Shown here piece by piece: positions 17,652-26,512 of a stretch of DNA of 64,000 nt (positions within the stretch are counted from its first letter, which is position 1; each line of letters opens with the position of its first letter). The position numbers were made by a program, and so were the translations under genes. Source of the DNA: Poriferisodalis sp965226645. Lineage in GTDB: Bacteria > Actinomycetota > Acidimicrobiia > Acidimicrobiales > Poriferisodalaceae. Below the pieces are notes generated by a model. The model saw only the letters and a program-made list of their open reading frames with translations, was not told the DNA's origin and ran no database searches. The stretch lies in the NCBI GenBank assembly GCA_965226645.1, contig CBDDDL010000004.1:868001-932000 (forward strand), read 5' to 3'.

Positions 17652-19552
17652 GTAGAGCTTGCCGTGCTTCATTGCCTGCGTCTCGCAGCTCGCCGGGCGA
17701 ACTCAATGGGCCTCGACACGCGCAGTTCAGCCCGGTCACCTTTGAACGATTTGCCCAAGTCCCCCGCGATCGCGGCGCTGAGGGAGGTCTCGGGGAGAAA
17801 ACTCGCGTTCAATGGACATTGGTCCGCGATCACGTCGACCATCGAGTGCATTGGAACCAAGACGGCAGCGGCGCTGACCGGGTGGTGGAGGACCGCTCAG
17901 ACGGCGGCGACTGGACCAAATCGTCGGCGCAACACGTCACTCCAGAGCGTTTCCCCGTCCGTATCTTCAGCCAAGGCCAGATCGCCGAGCTCGCGGGCGA
18001 CAATCAGCGGGCACTGCTCGACCTCATTGATGACGGCGCCGGGACCGCCGACCGAGCGGACAGTCTGATCACGGTGCAGCAAGCCTTTAACGAGGCGCGA
18101 GCGAGGTTACGCGCGCTCGATCGGCAACTGAGTCGCCGCGGCGAGGTTGATGTCGCGCTCGTAGACACCGACCGGAAGCTCGCTGCGTTCGAAGGCGCTG
18201 GTCATGCTGCGGCGTTGCAGTCGCACCGAGAGGCCGAACGTCAACGTCGCGAACTCGACCGACACTTCGAAGTGGCCGAAGCAGCGCTCGGACGCGTTGA
18301 CGAGATCGCTGGACAACTGGGCACGGAGGACATACCTGCCGACCTGTTCGATGCGGACGCCGAAGACGACCGAACCGCAGTCGCGATCATCGAGCAACTG
18401 GGCTCCATCGTGACCACAGCAGCGGAGGAGTTGCGGCAAGCAGCAGCACGGGGGCGCCAGCAGGTCGAGCGACTGCGGTCCGAGCTAAGCAACAGTGCAT
18501 GGCGCGTCGCGGTTGACCGGATTCGTGAGGCCTACGACCAAGCTGTCGCAACGCTCGACGATCAGGGCATCGGCGATCCTGCGCAGCACGCGGAGTTTGT
18601 CCAAGAGCGCCAGCGACTGACCGAGGAGGTTGACCGCCTGGTTGCGCTGCGAACAGAGCGGGAAGACCTCGCAAAGCAACAAGCAGCCCAGCTACGTGTT
18701 GTGACGCAGGCGCGACGCACCGTCAGCGAGGCGCGGATCGACTTTCTCGCACGGGCACTCGCGCAGAACGAATTCGTGCGAATCAGGCTTGTCGCGTACG
18801 GAGACGACCTACGCGCAGCCGAGCGTTCGTTGCGCGAAGCGATCAATGTTGAGGATGACCGCTTCAGCGCCGACATCGGAGGCTCGAGCGAGACGGCATC
18901 GGGCGACGGAATCATCAATCGGCTGCTCGACGGTCTTCCCCTAGCGCTCGACGAACGCCAGAGCAAGATCGAGAGGCGGCTCAGCACGCTTCGTCAGCAG
19001 TTCATCGGCGCCTGTCGCGGAGAAGAGGTCTTCGGCGGACACTTCAACAACTACTTGCAGCGCGAGTGCGACAAGAGCCCCGAGTTCCTCGATCGACTCT
19101 TGACGTGGTTCCCTCCCGACAGCCTCCAGGTGGAACACAGCCGCAGCGGCAATGGCACGGACTTCGTACCTATAGGACAAGGTTCAGCTGGCCAGCGTTC
19201 GGCGGCAATGCTCGCATTCCTGCTTGCGCACGGTGACGAACCCCTAGTGCTCGACCAACCCGAGGATGACCTCGACAATCAGTTGATCTACAGCTTGGTG
19301 GTGCGGCAAATGCGGGAAAACAAGCTGCGTCGACAAATCATCGCAGTCACGCACAACCCCAACATCGTCGTCAATGGCGACGCCGAGATGCTCCATGTTC
19401 TCGACTTCGCTGCCGGCCAGTGCCAGATCGTTCACTCGGGTTCGCTGCAGGGCACGCAAATGCGAGACGAGGTGTGCCGTGTCATGGAAGGCGGCCGGGA
19501 CGCCCTCGAACGTCGCTATCGCAGACTCGAGACCGGGCCGGGCGATGTTTGA
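17652..19552 (+). pseudogene. PHP-ATPase (TrlF-like), fragment 3: coiled coil and ATPase C-terminus
   Basis: About 630 codons of an SMC-like ATPase. After a segment resembling ELAVLHCLRLAARR comes FERFAQVPRDRG, IFSQGQIAELAG, a long coiled coil, then an ABC signature-like GQGSAGQRSAAML, a Walker B LVLDQPEDDLDN and an H-loop VTHNPNIV. The start of the fragment reads in frame 3 and the rest in frame 2, so a frameshift near 17700-17730 is likely in addition to the IS30 insertion. The stop overlaps the next gene's start by 8 nt, which marks the two as an operon. Confidence 0.8.
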
Positions 19553-20837
19553 TTCCCGCAAGGAACTCCTCGACGCCATTCGGCTCGGCGAGACGAGCTT
19601 TCTCGAGCTGAAAGAAGTGCGGTTCTCTGGCACCAAGATCGCTGGGCCTGCGAGGGACGATCTGGCTGACGAGATCGCAGCGTTCGCGAACTCTCGCGGC
19701 GGTGTCGTGGTGCTCGGTGTCGAGGACAATTCAAGGGATCTTGTGGGCATTCCTAGGGATCGGCTCGACAGTGTCGTCGACTTCGTGAAGGAAGTCTGCA
19801 ATGACAAGATCAATCCACCGCTCGAGCAGTATGCCCTGGACCGACTGTCGCTGCCGACCGGCACGGGGCAGGCCGTCGACGTGGTCAAGGTGGAGGTGCC
19901 GCGGAGCTTGTTCGTGCACCGCAGTCCAGGCGGATACCTGCACCGCGTTGCGGATTCCAAGCGCGCCATGTCGCCCGAGTTCCTCGCTCGCCTCTTCCAG
20001 CAGCGCAGCCAGGCCCGGCTGATTCGCTTCGGCGAGCAGGTGGTCGGGGCCGCGAGCCTCGATGACCTCACCCCCTCGCTATGGCAGCGATTTCACACGC
20101 CTCGGTCAGAACCGATTCGGGAGATCTTCCTCACGAAACTCGGCATGGCTTCGCCCGCGGATGACGGAGTATTGAGGCCGACGGTCACCGGAGTGCTCAT
20201 GGGCAGCGACGAACCGCACCGTTGGCTTCGGAACGCATACGTTCAAGCTGTCGCCTATCGCGGCAGCTCGGTCCAGGCCGGTTCGAGGACTGATGCGTAC
20301 CAGCTAGACGCCGCAGACATCTACGGACCACTCGATCGCCAGATCATCGACGCCTGCCGGTTCGTTGCGCGCAACATGAACAGCGCTGCAATGAAGGCCG
20401 TCGGCCGCGTCGACCGCCCCCAGTACGACATGGCGGCTGTCTTCGAAGCGGTGGTCAATGCCGTCGCCCATCGGGACTACGCAGTTCACGGCTCGAAGAT
20501 CAGGCTCCGCCTCTTCGCTGACCGACTTGAGCTGTACTCGCCCGGCGCGCTTGCAAACTCCCTGACCGTTGACTCGCTGCGCTACCGGCAGACGGCGCGC
20601 AATGAGACGCTCTGCAGTCTCCTGACGAGATGCCCAGCACCTGACGAAGAGTGGCTCACAGTAGGTCGTTCCCATTTCATGGAGAAGCGGGGCGAGGGAG
20701 TGCCGATCATTCTTGACAACAGCGCTGCGCTCTCGGGACGCGAGCCGGAGTTCAGCGTGTTGGACGAATCGGAGCTGCGGCTCACTATCCATGCGGCGGA
20801 TTCCGACTCGCCGGTCTCAGCTTCGACCGAGATGTAG
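19545..20837 (+). CDS. AlbA_2/Schlafen-domain ATP-binding protein
   Basis: A 430-aa intact protein. The N-terminal part is an AlbA_2 (Schlafen-like) domain (ETSFLELKEV and the AFANSRGGVVVLGVED block), known as a putative nucleic-acid binding or nuclease-like fold. The C-terminal half has a GHKL-type ATP-binding region with EAVVNAVAHRDY and SPGAL. Such proteins occur as regulators and in defence loci. The ATG at 19545 lies inside the last codons of the PHP-ATPase gene (8-nt overlap), so its translation was probably coupled to that gene. It shows no mutation although its partner is broken. Confidence 0.82.
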   Translation: MFDSRKELLDAIRLGETSFLELKEVRFSGTKIAGPARDDLADEIAAFANSRGGVVVLGVEDNSRDLVGIPRDRLDSVVDFVKEVCNDKINPPLEQYALDRLSLPTGTGQAVDVVKVEVPRSLFVHRSPGGYLHRVADSKRAMSPEFLARLFQQRSQARLIRFGEQVVGAASLDDLTPSLWQRFHTPRSEPIREIFLTKLGMASPADDGVLRPTVTGVLMGSDEPHRWLRNAYVQAVAYRGSSVQAGSRTDAYQLDAADIYGPLDRQIIDACRFVARNMNSAAMKAVGRVDRPQYDMAAVFEAVVNAVAHRDYAVHGSKIRLRLFADRLELYSPGALANSLTVDSLRYRQTARNETLCSLLTRCPAPDEEWLTVGRSHFMEKRGEGVPIILDNSAALSGREPEFSVLDESELRLTIHAADSDSPVSASTEM

Positions 20838-20890
20838 CGCCGCCGAGCGGCTGAATCATCGCCTCGTCGTATGAGCGCGCAGCGTCTTCG

Positions 20891-21688
20891 TCAGCTGCGC
20901 TTGGCTGCCGTCGCAGCGCCGTGGAGCTTGCGGACTTCGTTCGGCGTCAGCGCACGGTGCGCCCCCGGACGTAGCGACGGATCCGACAGCGGGCCGATGC
21001 GTGTGCGAACGAGTCTCAGCACCGTATGACCCACGGCTTCGCACATGCGACGCACCTGACGATTGCGGCCCTCGCTGATCACGATGCGCACCATCGACGG
21101 CTGCGGCATCGACACCACTGCCGGCGCCGTCGGCCCGTCGTCGAGCTCGACCCCGTTTCGCAGCTGCGCAAGCGCCCGCCGAGACGGAACACCGGAGACG
21201 TGGGCCAGGTATTCCTTGTCAACACCCCACGACGGATGCGTCAGCCGGTGGGTCAGCTCGCCGTCGTTGGTGACGATGATGAGCCCCTCGCTATCGGCGT
21301 CAAGCCTCCCGACGGGGTAAACGCGTTGGTCGGTGGGCACAAGGTCGGTCACGCAGTGCCGTCCACGGTCGTCGGATGCTGCGCTGAGCACGCCCAGCGG
21401 CTTGTTGAGCAGGTAGTGCACCAAACCCGGATCCCAGGCCACCACGGCGCCCTCGAGCTCAATGCGGTCGGAGGCGACGACGCGGTCACCGGTGCGTGCC
21501 ACGGTGCCGTTGACGGTGACGCGCCCCGTGGCGATCAACTGCTCGCAAGCGCGACGACTCGCGACGCCCGCTCGCGCCATCACCTTGTGGATCCGCTCGG
21601 GATCCAGCTCCGCGCCATCCGCCTCCGGTTCGTCGCTGCGGCACACGTTCACCGTCTTGCCGCTGCTATCCGGTGCGTTCAGCTGCAA
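20891..21688 (-). CDS. rluB: 23S rRNA pseudouridine synthase, RsuA/RluB family
   Basis: A 265-aa enzyme that converts uridine to pseudouridine in rRNA. An S4 RNA-binding domain (IHKVMARAGVASRRACEQLI) is followed by the catalytic block YPVGRLDADSEGLIIVTNDGEL with the catalytic Asp, and by the family motif EGRNRQVRRMCEAVGH. The ATG at 21688 overlaps the end of scpB by 23 nt, so they are cotranscribed. The position after scpA-scpB matches the mycobacterial gene order. Confidence 0.93.
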   Translation of the reverse strand: MQLNAPDSSGKTVNVCRSDEPEADGAELDPERIHKVMARAGVASRRACEQLIATGRVTVNGTVARTGDRVVASDRIELEGAVVAWDPGLVHYLLNKPLGVLSAASDDRGRHCVTDLVPTDQRVYPVGRLDADSEGLIIVTNDGELTHRLTHPSWGVDKEYLAHVSGVPSRRALAQLRNGVELDDGPTAPAVVSMPQPSMVRIVISEGRNRQVRRMCEAVGHTVLRLVRTRIGPLSDPSLRPGAHRALTPNEVRKLHGAATAAKRS

Positions 21689-22439
21689 TGCGATCCATCG
21701 CTTCCACGGCGTCGGGATCGACGCTGAGCTCGGACAGCGACGGCAGGTCGTCGAGGCTGTCGAGTCCGAGACGCGTCAGCAGCAGGTCGGTCGTGCCGAG
21801 CAGCGACGCATTTCCGGGGCCCGGATCGCGCCCGACTTCGGTCAGGTAGCCCTGATCGATGAGCGTGCGCACCACGCCGTCGGCGTTGACGCCACGGATC
21901 GCACTGATCTGGGCACGCGAGATCGGCTGTTTGTACGCCACCAGTGCGAGCGTCTCCATGGCCGCTGCGGACAGCCGAGCCGATCGACGACCGCCGAGGA
22001 ATCGCTCGACATAGTCGGCCGCCCTCGCAGCCGACTGCAGCTGGTAGCCGCCGGCAACGCGCACGATCGAGAAGCCGCGGCCTGCTGCTGCGCACTCGCG
22101 TGCAATCTCCGCACACGCTTGCTCCACCGTCTCTGGCGGTTCGAGCGTCACCATCGCGAGGACTTCGGTGCTGACGGGTTCTTCGGCGACCATCAGCACC
22201 GCCTCGATGGCGAGGTACAGCTCGGCATGCCGGTCGTGGGCGATGAGGTCGGCATCGAGGACATCGACTGCGCCCAGATCGACGGTCGCGGCGTCGCCAC
22301 CCACGTCGTCGAGTGCAGCCGACTCAATCGCAGCGGCGCCGTTGTGCCTCTTGCGACCCCGCATCGACGGATGCGTGATCGTGCGCCCTTCGTCGCTGAC
22401 GAGGCGAAGGCCGCTGGTCGAGTGGTCCTCAGTGCTCAC
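21666..22439 (-). CDS. scpB: segregation and condensation protein B
   Basis: ScpB is the winged-helix KITE subunit of the SMC-ScpAB condensin that compacts and segregates the chromosome. The family blocks LYLAIEAVLMVAEEPVS, GGYQLQS, RLSAAAMETLALVAYKQPISRAQISAIRGV and LLGTTDLLLTRLGL are all present. I chose the GTG at 22439, which overlaps the scpA stop as GTGA and gives 257 aa. The longer open frame upstream is a shadow of scpA. Confidence 0.93.
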   Translation of the reverse strand: MSTEDHSTSGLRLVSDEGRTITHPSMRGRKRHNGAAAIESAALDDVGGDAATVDLGAVDVLDADLIAHDRHAELYLAIEAVLMVAEEPVSTEVLAMVTLEPPETVEQACAEIARECAAAGRGFSIVRVAGGYQLQSAARAADYVERFLGGRRSARLSAAAMETLALVAYKQPISRAQISAIRGVNADGVVRTLIDQGYLTEVGRDPGPGNASLLGTTDLLLTRLGLDSLDDLPSLSELSVDPDAVEAMDRIAAERTG

Positions 22440-23302
22440 GCTGCGTCCTCTCCGTAGGTGCCGGCCGTTGTCGGCAGGACTGCGTCGTCGCCTGCAATCC
22501 AAACGACACCGATGTCGCCGAAACGTTCGGCTTGAGTCAGCTCGACGAGGCCCGAATTGAACAGCTCCAGCACCGCCAGGAAGTGCACGACGACCACGAT
22601 GCGCTCGTCCAGATGGATGGTCAGCTCGCGGAACGTCGCGGCGCCGCATTCTGCGAGCTGCTCGGCGATGTGTGATGCAGCCTCGTCCACGGTGATGCCC
22701 GCCGAGCGCAGGTGCCGCAGGTCCACCTTCGGCACTGGGCGGGGCGCAAGCACACGCTCCATCGCCGCCGCCAGATCTGAGGCTGTCGCGCGTTCGAGCA
22801 AATCCGGTACGGCTGTCGAAAAGCGGTCTTCGGGGCCTGCCGTGCGCGGCCACTGCAGCGAGGCGGCCGCCCAGTGCTCGCGCAGCAGCCGCGCCGCGGC
22901 TGCAAATGTGCGGCCTTCGAGGAGCCGCGCGAGCACCTCGTCTCGGCGTCCGTACGGCGCCAGCTCCTCTTCTAAGTCCAGTTCGACAGACGGGCTGGGC
23001 AGCAAGCGCCGAGATTTCAGCTCGATGAGCGTGGCCGCCAGCACTGCGAATTCTGTGATGCCATCCAAATCGACACCGGACTCGCCGCCGGCGTCGGCAT
23101 CTCGGCCGACATCAGCCAGCACGGCGACGAAGTCGTCGACGAGCCGCGCCAGCGAAATCTCCCAGACATCTACCTCTTGGGAGACGATCAACTTCACCAG
23201 CACGTCGAGCGGGCCCGAGAAGGCCTCCGTGCGCACCTCGTAGGCCACGCGGCCGAAGGTATCGCGCACTTTCGTCACATCCGGGTATCCCGAGCTCGCC
23301 AA
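22436..23302 (-). CDS. scpA: segregation and condensation protein A
   Basis: ScpA is the kleisin of the SMC condensin. The N-terminal signature FSGPLDVLVKLIVSQEVDVWEISLARLVDDF and the middle block FAVLAATLIELKSRRLLP are typical, and the C-terminal winged helix (residues about 215-280) is recognisable. The start is uncertain: TTG at 23302 gives 288 aa, GTG at 23278 gives 280 aa. No good ribosome-binding site marks either. It is divergent from trpS. Confidence 0.93.
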   Translation of the reverse strand: MASSGYPDVTKVRDTFGRVAYEVRTEAFSGPLDVLVKLIVSQEVDVWEISLARLVDDFVAVLADVGRDADAGGESGVDLDGITEFAVLAATLIELKSRRLLPSPSVELDLEEELAPYGRRDEVLARLLEGRTFAAAARLLREHWAAASLQWPRTAGPEDRFSTAVPDLLERATASDLAAAMERVLAPRPVPKVDLRHLRSAGITVDEAASHIAEQLAECGAATFRELTIHLDERIVVVVHFLAVLELFNSGLVELTQAERFGDIGVVWIAGDDAVLPTTAGTYGEDAA

Positions 23303-23384
23303 ATGACTGACGAAGGCCTCGTACAGGTGGCATCTGCCGACCCGTGCGAGGCGCTGCGCCTGCGGCCCGAGCAGCGAGTCCCGG

Positions 23385-23390
23385 TACCTT
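23385..23390 (+). promoter_or_regulatory. -10 box of leaderless trpS
   Basis: TACCTT lies 8 nt before the trpS ATG at 23399 and is identical to the hexamer before the PHP-ATPase gene. No ribosome-binding site is present. Confidence 0.4.
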
Positions 23391-23398
23391 CATGCGCC

Positions 23399-24391
23399 AT
23401 GACACGAGTGCTCTCGGGCATCCAGCCCACCGGCGACATCCATCTCGGCAACTACCTCGGAGCACTCCGCCAATGGGCCGTCGATCAGCACGACGCCGAC
23501 GCGTTCTACTGCGCAGTCGACCTGCACGCCGTGACCGTCCAGCAGGATCCCACCCAGTTGCGCGCCGCGACGCTCGACACGATGGCGACTCTGGTCTCGG
23601 TCGGCCTCGACCCTGACGTGTGCACCCTGTTTGTCCAGAGTCACGTCCCGCAGCACACCGAGTTGTCGTGGCTGCTCGAATGCACCGTGTCGCTAGGCGA
23701 GCTGCGGCGCATGACGCAGTTCAAGGACAAGTCGACTCGATCGGATGAGGGCGGCGATCACGTCTCGGCGGGCCTGTTCACCTACCCGGCGCTGATGGCG
23801 GCAGACATTCTCATCTATGACGCCGATCGCGTACCCGTCGGCGACGATCAGCGTCAGCATCTCGAGCTGACCAGAGACGTCGCTCAGCGCTTCAACAGCC
23901 GCTATGGAGAAACGTTCGTGATCCCTGACGCCGCCATTCCCACGGTCGGTGCGCGCGTCATGGATCTGCAAAACCCGACATCGAAGATGTCGAAGTCGGC
24001 CGAGGGGCCCCAAGGCTCAATCGGCATCTTCGATGATCCCACCGACATCTCCCGCAAGTTCGCTCGCGCCGTAACCGACTCGGAATCCGACGTCCGCTAC
24101 GACCCTGATGCCAAGCCGGGCGTGTCGAATCTGCTGTCGATCCTGGGCGCCGCCACTGGACGCAACCCCGCCGACGCCGCCGAGGGCTACAGCCAGTACG
24201 GGGCGCTCAAGTCCGACACCGCCGATGCGGTCATCGCAATGGTCTCCCCGATCGCAACCCGTCGAGCCGAGCTTGCTGCCGACCCAGCCGAGCTCAATCG
24301 AATCATCGCCGCCGGCGCTGAGAAAGCCGAAGCCGTCGCATCAGTCACGCTGGCGCGCGCCAAGGAAGCGATGGGCTTCCTGCCTAGGTAG
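23399..24391 (+). CDS. trpS: tryptophanyl-tRNA synthetase
   Basis: A 330-aa class I synthetase that charges tRNA-Trp. The HIGH-type motif is HLGNYLGA near residues 15-22, the substrate block is MAADILIYDADRVPVGDDQRQHLEL, and the KMSKS loop is present as KMSKS. Length and motif order match short bacterial TrpS. The gene is convergent with xerD. Before the mobile insertions the two stops would have been about 23 nt apart. Confidence 0.96.
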   Translation: MTRVLSGIQPTGDIHLGNYLGALRQWAVDQHDADAFYCAVDLHAVTVQQDPTQLRAATLDTMATLVSVGLDPDVCTLFVQSHVPQHTELSWLLECTVSLGELRRMTQFKDKSTRSDEGGDHVSAGLFTYPALMAADILIYDADRVPVGDDQRQHLELTRDVAQRFNSRYGETFVIPDAAIPTVGARVMDLQNPTSKMSKSAEGPQGSIGIFDDPTDISRKFARAVTDSESDVRYDPDAKPGVSNLLSILGAATGRNPADAAEGYSQYGALKSDTADAVIAMVSPIATRRAELAADPAELNRIIAAGAEKAEAVASVTLARAKEAMGFLPR

Positions 24392-24417
24392 TCCTGCCCA
24401 CCCCAAGCGACGACTAG

Positions 24418-24518
24418 TGCTGTGTCCGCAAACGTTTGCGCGCTCACACATGTGTCGAAACCCTTGAATTCAGGCGATTTGCCGGATTCGAACCCGACGA
24501 ACGTTTGCGGACACAGCA
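24418..24518. mobile_element. MITE-like 101-bp inverted-repeat element
   Basis: Bounded by CTAG at 24414-24417 and 24519-24522. The ends are perfect inverted repeats of about 20 bp (GTGCTGTGTCCGCAAACGTT, including the shared G). It has no coding capacity. The TAGTG...GTCC start resembles the IS630-type ends at 12904 and 14075, so an IS630-like transposase may move it; this is inference. It lies between trpS and the IS982-type element. Confidence 0.7.
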
Positions 24519-24522
24519 CTAG

Positions 24523-25583
24523 ATGATTAGTTCCAAGTTTTAGTGGTTTTAGTGGTCGTATGCGGTGAGTGAGCGTGCTGGTCGGGTGTGTCGGTAGGTC
24601 TCGTTGTGCCAGATGGCGGCGGTGAGGGCGAGGAGCCGTGTCGCGATGCGCACGGCGACGCCGGCTTTGGTGCGGCCTTTGTGGCGTTCGAGGCTGAGCT
24701 GGCCTTTGAGGGTCTGGTTGATCGATTCGATGATCTGGCGCAAGGGCCGCAGGAGTTTTGCGCCGGGCCGCGGGGCCTCGGATCGGGTGGCGGGGCGCAG
24801 CAGGGTGATGCCGACGTCGTTGAGGTCGGCTTCGAACGCTTTGGAGCGGTAGCGGTTGTCGGCGATGAGGGTCTGGCCCGGCCGGGCGATCCCGGCGGCG
24901 TCGATCATGTCGGCGCAGACGTCGCGCTCGTCGGCTTTCGCGCCGGCGACCGCGAACGCGACCCGCAGCCCTGCCGGGGTGGCGACAAGGTGCAGCCGCA
25001 GACCCCAGAAGTACCGCGAATGCGACGCGCACCAGCCGTATCAGGGCCGCCTGCAGTCGTAGTGCGAGATCCTGGGCCCATCGGGCGAGGTCAGAGCGCT
25101 TTTGGGTCTCGCGGCTGGTGCCGCACTCGACCGGGGTGGAGTCCACCAGCCACACGTCGTCGTGCCACGACTCGCACTCGCGTGCGAGCCATCCCATGAC
25201 ACCGGCGATCATCTCGCCGCTGCGCCGCAGCCGCTTGTTGTACCCGTCACGGTTGGGCAGATACGGAAACCACGGCCCCAGATGCGCTCTCGCGAACCGC
25301 ACGAACTGCGACTCGTTGTCGAACCCCAGCAGCGCCGAGCACACCGCCAAGCCGGCCAGCTCCGCGTCCGACAGCTTCGGGGCGAACCCCACCACAGGCC
25401 GCCGCGGCGCCCACCCAGGGTTCTGCGCCAACAGGTCATCGATCCGCACATACAGTGCGGTCGCGAGGGTGTCCAAGTCCGGGCCCATGCTGAGAACCTC
25501 CAAGATCGAAGCGTGAATACACACCCCGAGCTTGGACACCCTCACCCCACAACCGGTGGACCCCACCCCTTGGAACTAATCAT
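24523..25583 (-). mobile_element. IS982-type insertion sequence
   Basis: About 1.06 kb with 15-bp perfect inverted repeats (ATGATTAGTTCCAAG / CTTGGAACTAATCAT), flanked by CTAG at 24519-24522 and 25584-25587. The right CTAG contains the xerD stop codon, so the element lies exactly against the end of xerD without altering the protein. It encodes one frameshifted transposase. Confidence 0.85.
24549..25488 (-). pseudogene. IS982-family transposase, frameshifted
   Basis: The N-terminal part (ATG 25488) reads MGPDLDTLATALYVRIDDLL, then PNRDGYNKRLRR and DDVWLVDSTPVECG, as in IS982-type transposases. The C-terminal part is in another frame: LRVAFAV..., then MIDAAGIARPGQTLIADNRYRS and IESINQTLKGQLSLERHKGR with the last catalytic Glu. 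The frames switch near 25060-25080. The copy may be inactive unless frameshifting is programmed. Confidence 0.82.
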
Positions 25584-26510
25584 CTAGTAGCGGGCACGGG
25601 GGTGCGCCTGGCGGTACACCTCGGTGAGCCGTTCCTGGGACACGGCGGTGTAGCGCTGGGTGCTCGAGATGGACGCGTGGCCCAGCAGCTCTTGAACGCT
25701 GCGAATATCGGCACCGCCGTCGAGCATGTGCGTCGCACATGAGTGCCGCAGCACATGCGTCGACAGCTGATCGCGCCCCAAGCCCACGCGATCGCCGTGG
25801 CGACGCACCACTAGCCACACACCCTGCCGCGTGATACGGCGGGCACGGTTGTTGAGAAACAGCGCCCGAGCGTCGTCGGTGGTGGCCCACGAATCGGGCT
25901 CCACCGCACCGCGGCCGGCACCGCTCAGCCAGTCCAGGACTGCATCCGCGGCGTGGCGGCCGACTGGCACGATCCGTTCCTTGCCGCCCTTGCCCCACAC
26001 GCGCATCAGCCGTTCATCAAGATCGACATCGCCGAGCGACAGCGCTGCCAGCTCGCTTGCGCGCAACCCCATGCCGTACAGCACTTCGAGCATGGCCCGA
26101 TCGCGCCGGGCGAGCGGGTCGCCCCCGTCCGGCGAGGCCAGCAGCATCTCGATCTGGTCCCGCCGCAGCGCACGCGGCAGACCCGCGGGAGCGCGTGGCA
26201 CGTCGAGCGTTCCAGCCGGATCCACCGACGTCAGGTCCTCGGCCACCAAGAATCGATACAGGCCGCGCAGACTGACGGCCGCACGCGCCACGGTCGAGGA
26301 GCTGCGCTTGAGGTCGCTGTGCAGGTGGGCCAGGTACGCGGCCACGTCGGAAGACGACGCGCGGAACAGGTCGAGACCGCGCTCATCGAGCCACGCGGAG
26401 AACGAATGCAGGTCAGCGCGATAGGACGCGATCGTGCGAGGTGCACGGCCTCGCTCGTTGGCCAGCCAGCCCAAGTAATCCTCTGCGGGTATTGCCAGCG
26501 CTGGCGCCAC
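25584..26510 (-). CDS. xerD: tyrosine recombinase XerD/XerC
   Basis: A 308-aa recombinase that resolves chromosome dimers at dif with its partner. The N-terminal SAM-like core-binding domain (residues about 8-95) precedes the catalytic domain with the Arg of LGLRASELAAL-like YGMGLRASELAALSL, then GKGGKERIVPV, HVLRHSCATHML, LGHASISSTQRYTAV and the nucleophile Tyr. The stop TAG is part of the CTAG shared with the adjacent IS982-type element. It starts 2 nt after the pyrG stop, as in the pyrG-xerD region of mycobacteria. Confidence 0.93.
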   Translation of the reverse strand: MAPALAIPAEDYLGWLANERGRAPRTIASYRADLHSFSAWLDERGLDLFRASSSDVAAYLAHLHSDLKRSSSTVARAAVSLRGLYRFLVAEDLTSVDPAGTLDVPRAPAGLPRALRRDQIEMLLASPDGGDPLARRDRAMLEVLYGMGLRASELAALSLGDVDLDERLMRVWGKGGKERIVPVGRHAADAVLDWLSGAGRGAVEPDSWATTDDARALFLNNRARRITRQGVWLVVRRHGDRVGLGRDQLSTHVLRHSCATHMLDGGADIRSVQELLGHASISSTQRYTAVSQERLTEVYRQAHPRARY

Positions 26511-26512
26511 CG

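Noticed and set aside
16862..19552. A single 896-aa protein
   Set aside because: The frame passes through the degenerate IS30 transposase before entering the ATPase fragment, so it is a chimera of two unrelated sequences.
24187..25566. A 459-aa minus-strand frame
   Set aside because: It joins the N-terminal part of the IS982-type transposase to unrelated sequence and the antisense of trpS. The true transposase switches frame near 25070.
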